Shown: piece by piece, positions 5,683 through 13,050 of the stretch | Numbering within the stretch: position 1 is the stretch's first letter | Layout of the letters: each line of letters opens with the position of its first letter | NCBI GenBank assembly: GCA_047614125.1 | Contig: JBLHHI010000077.1 | Span: 1-15,800 of the forward strand | Direction of reading: 5' to 3' | Origin: JBLHHI01 sp047614125 | GTDB taxonomy: Bacteria; Bacteroidota; Bacteroidia; NS11-12g; UBA9320 | DNA: 15,800 nucleotides | Program-made: the position numbers and the translations under genes | Notes under the pieces: generated by a model | Database searches by the model: none | The model's input: only the letters and a program-made list of their open reading frames with translations | Told to the model about the DNA's origin: nothing

Positions 5683-6561
5683 CTACGATTCTTCAATTAA
5701 GACGCCCAACTTACCCATGTTGGCATCGCGCAGAGCTTCCATAATTTCAGATTCAGAATTCATCACAAAAGGACCGTATTGCACAACTTTTTCGCCAATT
5801 GGGGTACCTGAAAGTAGGATTGCACGGGTTTCATCGCGTGCTTCCAGCTTCAATTGATCTCCATGTCCTGCATCAAAATAGGCAACCTCTTTAACAAACA
5901 GTGATTCTTCTTGATTTACCAGAAGATTTCCGTTTAAAACATATAAAATAGCATTGTGGCCCTCCGGGATGTCCAGCATCATTTCTCCCCCTTTTTGCAT
6001 GTTGATGCGAAAGGCATTTATTGGCCAACCTGAATTCGCAACTCCCACTACATTGCCTTGTTCTCCGCTCACAACTAAGAGCTCGGATAAACCATCTTTG
6101 CTTTCTATGGATGGTGTGGATTCTGGCGTAATAGCTTGATAGCTGGGTTGTGACATCTTGTCTTTTGCGGCATCGTTTATCCAAAATTGGATGATTTCAA
6201 ATTCACCTCCTTCTGCGGCCAATTTCTTACTTGGACGTTCGCTGTGCGTAATGCCCATGCCGGCTTTCATCCATTGTGTTCCGCCCGCCTTAACTACGCT
6301 CGAGTGTCCTCTTGAATCTTGGTGGTGCAATTCTCCTTGAAAGATAAAAGTAACCGGAGAAAATCCGCGATGTGGATGTGGCCCAACACCTAAATCGTGT
6401 TGATGACTGCCGGGCAAAACCGGTGAATTCCAATGATGAATCAATAAAAATGGATCAAAGTTTTGAATGTGATCAATGGGCAATGGCTGATCTAAAATAA
6501 TCCCACCCATGTTTACTTTTTGAGATGGGGTCTTAAACGAGAGTTTTTTATATGTGGTCAT
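5683..6561 (-). CDS. Pirin family protein
   Basis: 292-residue bicupin protein of the pirin (YhhW/PirA) family. ATG at 6561 opens MTTYKKLSFKTP. The N-terminal cupin carries the metal-binding set H62 and H64 in GPHPHRGF, and H106 and E108 in GITHSERP, equivalent to the three His and one Glu that hold iron in human pirin and the bacterial quercetinase YhaK/YhhW group. FDPFLLIHH (35-43), GGTQWMKAGMGI and the late C-terminal cupin strands YVLNGNLLV and ILLSGTPIGE are family-typical. Bacterial members include quercetin 2,3-dioxygenases and regulators of pyruvate metabolism; the role here is unknown. The gene starts four bases after the stop of the glycosyltransferase gene, so the two are probably one transcript. 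Confidence 0.93.
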   Translation of the reverse strand: MTTYKKLSFKTPSQKVNMGGIILDQPLPIDHIQNFDPFLLIHHWNSPVLPGSHQHDLGVGPHPHRGFSPVTFIFQGELHHQDSRGHSSVVKAGGTQWMKAGMGITHSERPSKKLAAEGGEFEIIQFWINDAAKDKMSQPSYQAITPESTPSIESKDGLSELLVVSGEQGNVVGVANSGWPINAFRINMQKGGEMMLDIPEGHNAILYVLNGNLLVNQEESLFVKEVAYFDAGHGDQLKLEARDETRAILLSGTPIGEKVVQYGPFVMNSESEIMEALRDANMGKLGVLIEES

Positions 6562-6565
6562 ATGC

Positions 6566-8017
6566 TTACAACGATTCTAATTCAACTTGGTTTGCTGGAT
6601 AATAATAAAGATGATAAAGCTTTAAGGGTAAGTCGATTGGGATATAATTTGGCGGGACAATCGTGTCGGATAAACGCAAAACATAGGTAATGGGTCGTTC
6701 CGTTGTGTCAAGATCAAGCTGGCCATACCGTTGCAGGTAGGCGTGAATTGATGTCACCATTTTAAACGAAGTTTCATTGGTTGTAATTGGTGATTTTTTG
6801 GGCAGGTAAGATATCATGGTTTTGACGTCGGTTATCATGATGGCATCTTTATTACGATACGATCCAAACAACTGCCAATTAAAAATAAAGGCGCTTACAA
6901 TGAGCAGAGAAACAAAGGGCAAGGCCACCTTCGAAAACCAAGGCAAGTTCTTTAATCGCATTATGCTTAGCTCCAAAGCCTCAGAGATTATGCATGTACA
7001 ACCTAGGGCTAACGGGGCAAAGCTGGCGAGGATGTAAAAGCTGCTCTGCTTCGGACTTAGTGCAACTGGGAATGCAGAGCAAATTGATATGGCAATGAAA
7101 AATACACCCCACCGAATCGTTTCTGAATCCCGCAATTTCCATCCAAACTTCCTATACGACAAGTAGCCAATCAGGATTGAAAGAAAGACCATGTACATGC
7201 TTTCTTCTAAGAAAACCCAAATGATGTGAAGCCGGCCATCAACGTGATTTCTGCCTTCGCCGGCGATGCTGGTTATAACTTGTTCGTTCAAATAGGCTAG
7301 GATCGAAGTTCTAGGCGCCTCAAAGCTTAATAGAAAGGCGGTTGTAAGAGCGAAATATATCAGCATTCTACCGTTGGCAACAATGCTCTGTATTGCACTG
7401 CGCTTTTGAACAAAAAAGGCATGCAAAAAGGGCATACACAGCGGAAATAATCCAATGGGACCTTTTGCCAAAAAAGCGCATAAAACAGCAAGCACGCTTA
7501 AACCAAGAAAGAAGTTTGAACGCTTTTGCGATTGAAGGCTTCGAATGAAAAAAAGGATGGAAGAAAGCGTAAACAAAGCCATGGTTGGCTCCAATAAATT
7601 GCGTGCAAAGAAGGTGTAAATTCCGGGTGAAATAAGCCAGAGCAACACCGCATACCAAGCCAAGTGCTTGTGATTTTCAGAAACTCGTTTCCAAATTGCC
7701 ACGAGTACCAAGGTATTGAATCCAAAGATTAAAATAGCATAGATACGTTCTATAAACCAATGATTACCAAGAAGTTGAAAAAGTTTTGCTTGTAAAAATA
7801 AGACCAAGGGTGGATGACCGTAAAATGGATTCCACATGGAAACAGATAAGGCTGGTTCCCAAAAACTTCCCAAACCATTGGCCATGCTAAAGGAAACGGT
7901 GCTGTACGCAAGTCCATCGAAAAACATGCCTTGTTTCATCAATTCTGGTAAGAAGAGAAAACCTGCCAATCCGAGACAGAAAAGCCAGAAAACTTTTTGA
8001 TTTTGAGATTTAGGCAT
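6566..8017 (-). CDS. Integral-membrane GT-C glycosyltransferase (GT39/GT83, ArnT-like)
   Basis: 483 residues from ATG 8017 (MPKSQNQKVFWLFCLGLAGF); an in-frame TTG nine codons upstream is less likely. About ten or eleven hydrophobic helices are visible, starting at ~8-24. The first periplasmic loop has the acidic catalytic-type motif MFFDGLAYST (D34), followed by FYGHPPLVLFLQAKLFQLLGN with the HPP block (68-70). AARNLLEPT-like RNLLEP and LAKGPIGLFP segments match the dolichyl/polyprenyl-phosphate-dependent PMT/ArnT superfamily. A soluble C-terminal domain follows the last helix. Such enzymes move a sugar from a lipid-phosphate carrier to protein or lipid A on the outer face of the inner membrane; donor and acceptor cannot be told. 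Upstream partner of the pirin gene. Confidence 0.85.
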   Translation of the reverse strand: MPKSQNQKVFWLFCLGLAGFLFLPELMKQGMFFDGLAYSTVSFSMANGLGSFWEPALSVSMWNPFYGHPPLVLFLQAKLFQLLGNHWFIERIYAILIFGFNTLVLVAIWKRVSENHKHLAWYAVLLWLISPGIYTFFARNLLEPTMALFTLSSILFFIRSLQSQKRSNFFLGLSVLAVLCAFLAKGPIGLFPLCMPFLHAFFVQKRSAIQSIVANGRMLIYFALTTAFLLSFEAPRTSILAYLNEQVITSIAGEGRNHVDGRLHIIWVFLEESMYMVFLSILIGYLSYRKFGWKLRDSETIRWGVFFIAISICSAFPVALSPKQSSFYILASFAPLALGCTCIISEALELSIMRLKNLPWFSKVALPFVSLLIVSAFIFNWQLFGSYRNKDAIMITDVKTMISYLPKKSPITTNETSFKMVTSIHAYLQRYGQLDLDTTERPITYVLRLSDTIVPPNYIPIDLPLKLYHLYYYPANQVELESL

Positions 8018-8223
8018 CAAGGGTTGTCCACTTAAGAAGTTCAAAAATGCTCTTTTTTTGCCTATCCAAGTCTTTGATTGTGTTCAAAAAGTTTCTTTTA
8101 TGCAACTTAAGCGCTGCATAGGCAACTACTTAGCAGTCAAATTGCTCTTCATTGTGAATAAGAAATTTCGTGCTCAGAATAATAATATGCGAGCTTTTCT
8201 GAACTTTGGTAAATTTTTACAAC

Positions 8224-10707
8224 ATGAACCGTAAAATACTCTTTATCGCATTTCTAATCATTGGTGCCGTTCGGCCAATGGCGGCTCAATCGGTGGCACG
8301 TAAATGGTCAGAAGTGTTGTTAACAGGCATTCGAAACGACTTTGCTCGGCCCAATGTGCATGCTCGAAACTTATTCCATGTTTCGGCGGCCATATACGAT
8401 GCTTGGGCGGCCTACGACTCGGTGGCAAAGCCATTTTTGTTGGGGAATACCATTGGTACCTATACCAGCAGCTTTGTTGGAGTGTCGAAGCCCGTTGATG
8501 TTGAAGAGGCTCGAGAAGAAGCAATCTCTTTCGCGGCCTATCGGATTTTGAAACATCGCTTTGACAAATCGCCCGATAAAGCAAGCACCTATAAGGCCAT
8601 GAATGATTTAATGGACGAACTTGGGTACGATACCTTAATCATTGATGTAAGTTATCGATCTGGAAATCCAGCGCACTTGGGCAATTACATTGCTCAGCAA
8701 TACATTAACTTTGGTATTACTGACCGATCGAATGAATTGGCAGATTATGCCAATCGGTATTACAAGCCGGTGAACAAGCCGTTTTTTCCAGAATATGAAG
8801 CCTTTCCATCAATGAAGGATCCGAACCGATGGCAGTCGCTTGCGCTCACTAATTTTGTAGATCAAAGTGGTAATCCAATTCCGAATGGTATACCCGAATT
8901 TTTGGGTCCAGAATGGGGCGAAGTAGTTCCTTTTGCTCTGAAAAAGAGCGATTTAATCATTAAAAATCGAGATGGAAATGATTATTGGATTTACCACGAT
9001 CCTGGGCCTCCATCCAAGCTCAACAGCACAGTGTACACAGATAGCTCCGACTTTTTTAAATGGGCTTTTGAATTGGTAAGTGTGTACAGTTCTCAATTGA
9101 GTACATCCGACAGCGTGGTTTGGAATATTTCACCTGGAGCCATGCGAATGCCGGACACCATGCCTTCTAACTTTGATGGTTTTAAAAACTTTTACAATCA
9201 CGAGAAACAGAATTTCTTTGATACCGGTTTTGCGGTGAATCCCAGAACGAGTTTGCCCTATGCCGATAACTTTGTTTTACGAGGAGACTTTACCCGGGCA
9301 CTTGCAGAGTTTTGGGCAGATGGTCCAGATTCGGAAACGCCACCTGGGCACTGGTTTACGCTGTTAAACTACGTAAATGAACACCCTAAAGTGACCACGA
9401 AGTACAAAGGCATAGATTCTATAGCCAGCAAGCTTGAATGGGATGTAAAATCCTATTTAATTATGGGCGGCGCCATGCACGACTGTGCCGTATCGGCCTG
9501 GGGAGTAAAGGGGTATTACGATTTTCTGCGACCCATTTCTGCCATCCGTTATTTAGCCTCGAGAGGACAATGCACGGATGCCTTTGCTCCAAATTATGCG
9601 GTGGATGGAATTCATTTGCTCCCGGGTTTTATAGAACAAGTTCGAGCCGGCGATCCGTTGGCGGGCAGCAGTGGCGAAAACATTAATAAGATTAAATTAT
9701 TTGCTTGGAAGGGGCACGATTTCATATCCGATCCCAAAACAGATATCGCAGGAGTTGGATGGATTTTGGCCGAGGATTGGTGGCCATATCAACGCCCAAC
9801 CTCTGTAACTCCTCCGTTTGCCGGCTATGTTTCCGGTCATTCTACATATTCGATGGCGGGTGCGGAAGTTTTAACCATGATTAATGGAGATTCCTTTTTC
9901 CCGGGCGGCTTGGGAGAGTTTGACGTAGAACAAAATAAATTTTTAGTCTTCGAAGAAGGACCAACCCAAAGCTTTAAACTGCAATGGGCGCAATATCGCG
10001 ATGCGGCAAACCAAAGTGGTTTGTCTCGAATTTGGGGCGGTATTCATCCTCCCATTGATGACATTCCCGGCAGAAGAATGGGCGTGCGAATTGGGCAAGA
10101 TGCGGTTACTAAAGCAGAGAAATATTTTTACCAAGACAAGGATAAGGATGGTGTTTTAAGCTTCATGGATTGCGATGATACTGATCCGAGTATTTATCCC
10201 AATGCACCCGAATTGTGCGATGGGAAAGACAACGATTGCAATGGATTTGTGGATGACAACATCCCATATTACCCCTATTTCGCAGATGTGGATCGTGATG
10301 GATATGGCTCCAATCAAGACAGCATTGTGAGCTGCGTATTTCCGGCACCCAAAGGTTTTGTGACCATTTCGGGTGATTGTGACGATCGGAAATCCACAGT
10401 ATATCCCGGTGCGGTTGAAGTTGAAGATAATGGGGTGGATGAAGATTGCAACGGACGAGACTTGAGCTACCGCTTAAAAATCTACCCGAACCCAAGTACC
10501 GGACTTTTAACTATTTTTAAAGAAGGAACCAAGTTGGCGAAGGTGCGCATCATTTCGGCAGAGGGAACCACAGTTTTTGACGAAGACTTATTGTTTACCA
10601 ACTTTGAAAAAATCCTTGATTTGAACTTCTTGGTTCAAGGCATCTACTACCTCGAATTTGTACCTGAGAAAGGAAGTCCGGAGTACCTTAAGCTGCTTAG
10701 AAATTAA
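8224..10707 (+). CDS. Secreted vanadium-dependent haloperoxidase/PAP2-fold protein with MopE repeats and T9SS tail
   Basis: 827 residues from ATG 8224; an in-frame TTG six codons upstream would spoil the signal peptide MNRKILFIAFLIIGAVRPMAAQ. The catalytic domain carries the full vanadate/phosphate pocket: K429 and R436 in KGYYDFLRP, S537-G538-H539 in YVSGHSTYS, and R602 and H608 in SRIWGGIHPP. The spacings K+7=R and R+6=H equal those of fungal vanadium chloroperoxidase (K353/R360, S402-G403-H404, R490/H496). Two acidic repeats follow at ~638-678 and ~687-745 (DKDKDGV...DCDDTDPSIYPNAPELCDG..DNDCNG), the putative metal-binding MopE type. The end, YRLKIYPNPSTGLLTI... to QGIYYLEF, is a type-A T9SS sorting domain, so surface attachment or release is expected. 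Halide oxidation versus phosphatase activity cannot be decided by sequence. Confidence 0.92.
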   Translation: MNRKILFIAFLIIGAVRPMAAQSVARKWSEVLLTGIRNDFARPNVHARNLFHVSAAIYDAWAAYDSVAKPFLLGNTIGTYTSSFVGVSKPVDVEEAREEAISFAAYRILKHRFDKSPDKASTYKAMNDLMDELGYDTLIIDVSYRSGNPAHLGNYIAQQYINFGITDRSNELADYANRYYKPVNKPFFPEYEAFPSMKDPNRWQSLALTNFVDQSGNPIPNGIPEFLGPEWGEVVPFALKKSDLIIKNRDGNDYWIYHDPGPPSKLNSTVYTDSSDFFKWAFELVSVYSSQLSTSDSVVWNISPGAMRMPDTMPSNFDGFKNFYNHEKQNFFDTGFAVNPRTSLPYADNFVLRGDFTRALAEFWADGPDSETPPGHWFTLLNYVNEHPKVTTKYKGIDSIASKLEWDVKSYLIMGGAMHDCAVSAWGVKGYYDFLRPISAIRYLASRGQCTDAFAPNYAVDGIHLLPGFIEQVRAGDPLAGSSGENINKIKLFAWKGHDFISDPKTDIAGVGWILAEDWWPYQRPTSVTPPFAGYVSGHSTYSMAGAEVLTMINGDSFFPGGLGEFDVEQNKFLVFEEGPTQSFKLQWAQYRDAANQSGLSRIWGGIHPPIDDIPGRRMGVRIGQDAVTKAEKYFYQDKDKDGVLSFMDCDDTDPSIYPNAPELCDGKDNDCNGFVDDNIPYYPYFADVDRDGYGSNQDSIVSCVFPAPKGFVTISGDCDDRKSTVYPGAVEVEDNGVDEDCNGRDLSYRLKIYPNPSTGLLTIFKEGTKLAKVRIISAEGTTVFDEDLLFTNFEKILDLNFLVQGIYYLEFVPEKGSPEYLKLLRN

Positions 10708-10803
10708 GGGAGATTTACGAATAGCAGCATTCTGCTGAACGCTTTCCGGTGCGCATTTTTGCGGGTCTCCTTGATTTTTAGAGTGGATTGGTAAAGCTTT
10801 TTT
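10706..10803 (+). other. Spacer after the haloperoxidase gene with weak hairpins
   Basis: AGCAG-CATT-CTGCT (10723-10736) lies between AAGGGAGA at 10706-10713 and TCTCCTT about 60 bases later, and AAAGCTTT runs into a T-tract at 10793-10805. These could form a branched structure ending in U residues and so terminate the haloperoxidase transcript. Each stem is short and none is a classic G/C-rich terminator. Confidence 0.25.
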
Positions 10804-10881
10804 TTGGATGGCGATTTAGAATTTGGGCTGTATTCGTTTTTGTTGCCAGAGGTGCTTTGTGAACTCCCTTGTGATTTAAGT

Positions 10882-11412
10882 ATGTGCAATAAGGAGATAA
10901 AAGTAAGTGCGTTGGATTGTTGGGTGAATCCAAGTGTTATAGGCAAATTTAGAATGGCAGTAACTGAAGACAAAAGAGACATTTTTTCCATACTTCATGA
11001 TGGAGGAATTTCTGCATGGACAGGTGACAAAAAACTATTGACTTTGACAGTCGAATGCCAATATTTAGCCGAACGCTTTGACAAATCATTTGACAGATTT
11101 TACGTTGAACTTACCAATGTTGACGAATTGTTCCTATCGATCTGGCCAAATCCTTTTGATTTGCCGGCGCAGACTTTGACTGAACCAAGCGACATTTTTA
11201 AAGCAGAGCTTGAAATTCTATCGGCTGACATCAAAGACGAGAAAGTAGTTATTGCATGTAATCAACATGACAGGGACTTTGACTATTGCGGTGGTAACTT
11301 GACAATTAGTTGTGAGAAAATAAAAGTTTTTGACCAGAATAAAAATGAATTGCCAATTGACCAATTCGACATAATATGTAAAAGTTATTGGAACGAATGG
11401 AGCAAGAAATAA
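10882..11412 (+). CDS. Hypothetical protein, first gene of the accessory island
   Basis: The frame is open from 10795 to TAA 11410-11412. Possible starts are TTG 10804 (202 aa), ATG 10882 (176 aa) and ATG 10954 (152 aa). The region with the most regular protein character begins just after 10954 (DIFSILHDGGISAWTGDKK), so the shortest form may be the real one. No signal peptide or membrane helix is seen. The sequence looks soluble and mostly beta, with LTLTVECQYLAERF, FYVELTNVDELFLSIWPNPF and VVIACNQHDRDFDYCGGNLTIS. Cysteines are scattered. I do not recognise the family with confidence; a cytoplasmic accessory or immunity-type protein is conceivable. It is the first gene after the conserved block, and its stop lies 10 bp before the attC-like element. 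Confidence 0.6.
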   Translation: MCNKEIKVSALDCWVNPSVIGKFRMAVTEDKRDIFSILHDGGISAWTGDKKLLTLTVECQYLAERFDKSFDRFYVELTNVDELFLSIWPNPFDLPAQTLTEPSDIFKAELEILSADIKDEKVVIACNQHDRDFDYCGGNLTISCEKIKVFDQNKNELPIDQFDIICKSYWNEWSKK

Positions 11413-11422
11413 AATCTACCAC

Positions 11423-11548
11423 TAACAGCACCTACAAGAAATTGGCGGTTCAGTGGTTAAATGAAGCTTTGTGCTTCGTATCAAGTTCAGTGCTGGCAGA
11501 CAGTTTTGTGCTTCGAAATCGCCAACTTCTTTTAGCTGCAAACCGTTA
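11423..11548 (+). repeat. attC-like folded spacer between two genes
   Basis: Left arm 11423-11447 (TAACAGCACCTAC...TTGGCG) and right arm 11520-11548 (CGCCAACTTC...CCGTTA) are imperfect inverted repeats. The reverse complement of the right arm reads TAACGG...GCAGCTAAAAGAAGTTGGCG. The ends carry TAAC and GTTA. The enclosed ~72 bases contain a GAAGC-TTTGT-GCTTC hairpin (11463-11477) and an imperfect 37-bp tandem repeat: GTTCAGTG at 11448 and 11485, TTTGTGCTTCG at 11468 and 11505. The element starts 10 bp after one stop codon and ends 12 bp before the next ATG, the geometry of an integron cassette recombination site. The outer 7-mers (CACTAAC, GTTACCT) keep AAC/GTT but only partly fit RYYYAAC/GTTRRRY, so the attC reading is an inference. 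Confidence 0.5.
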
Positions 11549-11559
11549 CCTCTAAATAA

Positions 11560-12178
11560 ATGAAGATTCTAATCACGTTGACAATATTGACAACAATAAT
11601 TTTAGGTTGTGCTAACCAACAAAGACCTAAAGATGAAAAATTGCCTGAGACCGTAACTCAAGAAAAAACTGATAATAACTTTAGACGAGTTTTCGATTTC
11701 CCAATAATTAATGACACAACTGAATTTATTTCTAACCTGAGAGAAATTTTTAATCTTGAAGTTGATGAAAGTTTATATCAAAATGAAAAAAATAACAGCT
11801 TACAAAAAAGTAAAAATTTACGGCTCATACGAAGATTACTTTTTTATTGAGTACGATTACGGTTGTGGGTCTGCATTCCCATGGAAGTATCAGTTGTTAT
11901 TGACAACGGAAGGGTATCTTATAGAAACTTTGTCGGGACTGCGTTTTGAATTCGTTGAAATTTACAAAAATGAAAATCCATTTCTAATTACCGTTACTGC
12001 CACTTCAAAAGGAAACGGAGGACACGAACTTTATAAAATTTCAGCAGACACTTTGGAGAATGTCTATGAATCTAATCTTGACTACTTCGCTCGTACATAT
12101 GATGCACATGAAGATAATAACCTGAGTTCGATTAATATTTTGAATTCAGAACGCTTATGGACCGTGAGTTTCGAGTAA
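11560..12178 (+). pseudogene. Lipoprotein gene frameshifted in an A7 tract
   Basis: ATG 11560 starts MKILITLTILTTIILGCANQQ, a lipoprotein signal peptide with lipobox ILGC (Cys17). The first frame reads FNLEVDESLYQNEK, then becomes senseless and stops at 11850. The second frame continues the protein as ITAYKKVKIYGSYEDYFFIEYDYGCG to the stop at 12176-12178. The frames meet in AATGAAAAAAATAACA, where removing one A from the A7 run (11786-11792) gives one 205-residue protein. Causes could be a real one-base expansion, a phase-variable tract, transcriptional slippage or a sequencing error. The protein has a beta-rich, secreted look (YQLLLTTEGYLIETLSG) and no family I recognise. The last ~20 codons lie inside the MITE-like element at 12115-12264, so the original C-terminus may have been replaced. 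Confidence 0.7.
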
Positions 12179-12264
12179 AAATTTCGAAAACAGGACGGGC
12201 CCTTTCGAGTAATTTTTACGATGAAAATCGCTTTTCACAAGTGAAATGCGAACTCAGGTTATTA
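12115..12264. mobile_element. 150-bp MITE-like element with perfect 16-bp inverted ends
   Basis: TAATAACCTGAGTTCG at 12115-12130 and its exact reverse complement CGAACTCAGGTTATTA at 12249-12264 bound 150 bp. Both outermost dinucleotides are TA, as expected for a TA target-site duplication of the IS630/Tc1-mariner type. Inside are two further hairpins. One is at 12175-12219: GTAAAAATT+TCGAAA pairs with TTTCGA+AATTTTTAC, a 15-bp stem with a 2-base bulge. The other is at 12229-12250: CGCTTTTCAC-AA-GTGAAATGCG, one mismatch. The left arm lies in the end of the frameshifted lipoprotein reading frame, whose stop codon is inside the element. There is no ORF for a transposase. A structured RNA or an attenuator is an alternative reading. 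Confidence 0.55.
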
Positions 12265-12361
12265 GAAACCCAATTAGCTTCGTTGAAATCAGTCGGTTTA
12301 TAAACATAAACCTTCCTGTTTCCGTCTCACTACTTGGCCTCTATCCAAATCTGTATTTTAA

Positions 12362-12664
12362 AAGATTAATAGAAATCAGGTTAATAGTATCAGCGAACCA
12401 AACAAATTGGCCTTAAAAGTAAATGACTTTAGCAATAACGGTCTAAACGATATTTCTTTCAAGGGTAAAATTGTGCTTATAAAAGGTCAAACGGAAAATG
12501 GTGATTGGTTTGACAGCGAAACATTAAATGGAAAAGAAGTAACATATTCTGTTGTCAACCCATTCAAGAAAATTCCGGTGGAGTTTGTTTTTCTTTACGA
12601 CAAAGAATCTGGACATTTTAAAGCAAATAAACGTTACTCGAAAACATATGAATTGGGAAATTAA
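12362..12664 (+). pseudogene. 5'-truncated gene fragment (C-terminal part of a secreted/lipoprotein family)
   Basis: The frame is open from 12362 (stop TAA at 12359-12361) to 12664 and encodes a region including NSISEPNKLALKVNDFSNNG, then LNDISFKGKIVLIKG, and ends KTYELGN. No ATG or GTG start exists near the beginning; the only candidate is TTG 12407, which would begin in the middle of a block (EPNKLALKVNDF) that looks like continuous protein. The motif KVNDFSNNGLNDISF resembles the Asp/Asn-rich loop of FG-GAP/VCBS-like secreted proteins of Bacteroidota, which normally have a lipoprotein signal peptide upstream. None of the three frames from 12265 to 12400 supplies one. The likely reading is a gene that lost its 5' half, perhaps when the MITE-like element or another rearrangement arrived. 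The stretch 12265-12361 shows nothing else. Confidence 0.55.
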
Positions 12665-12670
12665 AAATAT

Positions 12671-12729
12671 GGTATCGTAGTATATGAAATCGCAGCACCC
12701 TACTGGATGCTGTGCTTCAAATACGAACC
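12671..12729. repeat. Long imperfect stem-loop in the spacer before the toxin-antitoxin pair
   Basis: Bases 12671-12700 (GGTATCGTAG...GCAGCACCC) pair with 12705-12729 (GGATGCTGTGC...TACGAACC) around the loop TACT. Matching blocks are GGT, TCGTA, TGAA, GC, CAGCA and CC with small bulges. The stem begins seven bases after the stop of the preceding gene fragment. It may be a transcription end for that gene or, like the 11423-11548 element, a folded recombination site. There is no run of U after it. Confidence 0.45.
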
Positions 12730-12772
12730 GCTGTAACGTATGCCCATAAGGAGAAAATATAGGAACGCTTTC

Positions 12773-12818
12773 AGTATATACTTTTTTGATATATATTTGA
12801 CATACTAAAATCAAGTAT
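12773..12818 (+). promoter_or_regulatory. Promoter/operator region of the toxin-antitoxin pair
   Basis: A -7 box TATATTTG (12792-12799, consensus TAnnTTTG) lies 20 bp before the antitoxin ATG at 12820. Around it sit AGTAT half-sites: a perfect palindrome AGTATATACT at 12773-12782, and an inverted pair ATACT (12802-12806) and AGTAT (12814-12818) flanking the expected transcription start. Ribbon-helix-helix antitoxins usually repress their own operon through such short repeated half-sites, so autoregulation is the natural inference. A -33 TTTG is not clear. Confidence 0.5.
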
Positions 12819-12819
12819 T

Positions 12820-13050
12820 ATGAAAAATGTATCACTAAAAATTGATGATTCAATTTTCGGAGAAACCGAAAAAATTCTTTCCAGCATAAAAAAACCTCGA
12901 AACAGGTATATAAATGAGGCAATTGATTTTTACAATAAGTTTCAAAGACGATTACTTCTTGAAAAGAAATTAAAACAGGAATCGGATCTTGTTAAAAAAG
13001 ATTCAATGTCTGTACTTAAAGAATTTGATGAGATTGATTATGCTGACTAA
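12820..13050 (+). CDS. Antitoxin of a MazEF-type pair, ribbon-helix-helix protein
   Basis: 76 residues from ATG 12820. The N-terminal ~45 residues (NVSLKIDDSIFGETEKILS, then PRNRYINEAIDFYN) show the beta-strand plus two helices of a ribbon-helix-helix DNA-binding domain. The charged tail (RRLLLEKKLKQESDLVKKDS...EFDEIDYAD) is the flexible acidic part that typically wraps and blocks the toxin. The gene overlaps the toxin start by 11 bases (13040-13050), giving the antitoxin-first, coupled order typical of type II systems. The AGTAT half-sites upstream suggest that it controls its own promoter. Confidence 0.85.
   Translation: MKNVSLKIDDSIFGETEKILSSIKKPRNRYINEAIDFYNKFQRRLLLEKKLKQESDLVKKDSMSVLKEFDEIDYAD

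Noticed and set aside
5891..6184. Cys/Arg-rich minus-strand ORF overlapping pirin
   Set aside because: It is another frame of the pirin gene with no start context or protein-like pattern.
10163..10495. 110-residue minus-strand ORF with many His and Pro
   Set aside because: It is the antisense shadow of the MopE-repeat part of the haloperoxidase gene, whose plus frame has clear motifs.
10736..10991. 95-residue minus-strand ORF after the haloperoxidase gene
   Set aside because: Low-complexity Ser/Lys content and overlap with the better plus-strand frame; no motif or start support.
11779..11800. Programmed ribosomal frameshift at A7
   Set aside because: Joining the frames needs skipping one base (+1), without a known +1 signal such as a rare codon or stop at the site. 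Slippage, mutation or sequencing error is simpler.
12524..12814. Minus-strand ORF through the spacer before the toxin-antitoxin pair
   Set aside because: It covers the antisense of the gene fragment and the hairpin spacer, with no recognisable pattern.
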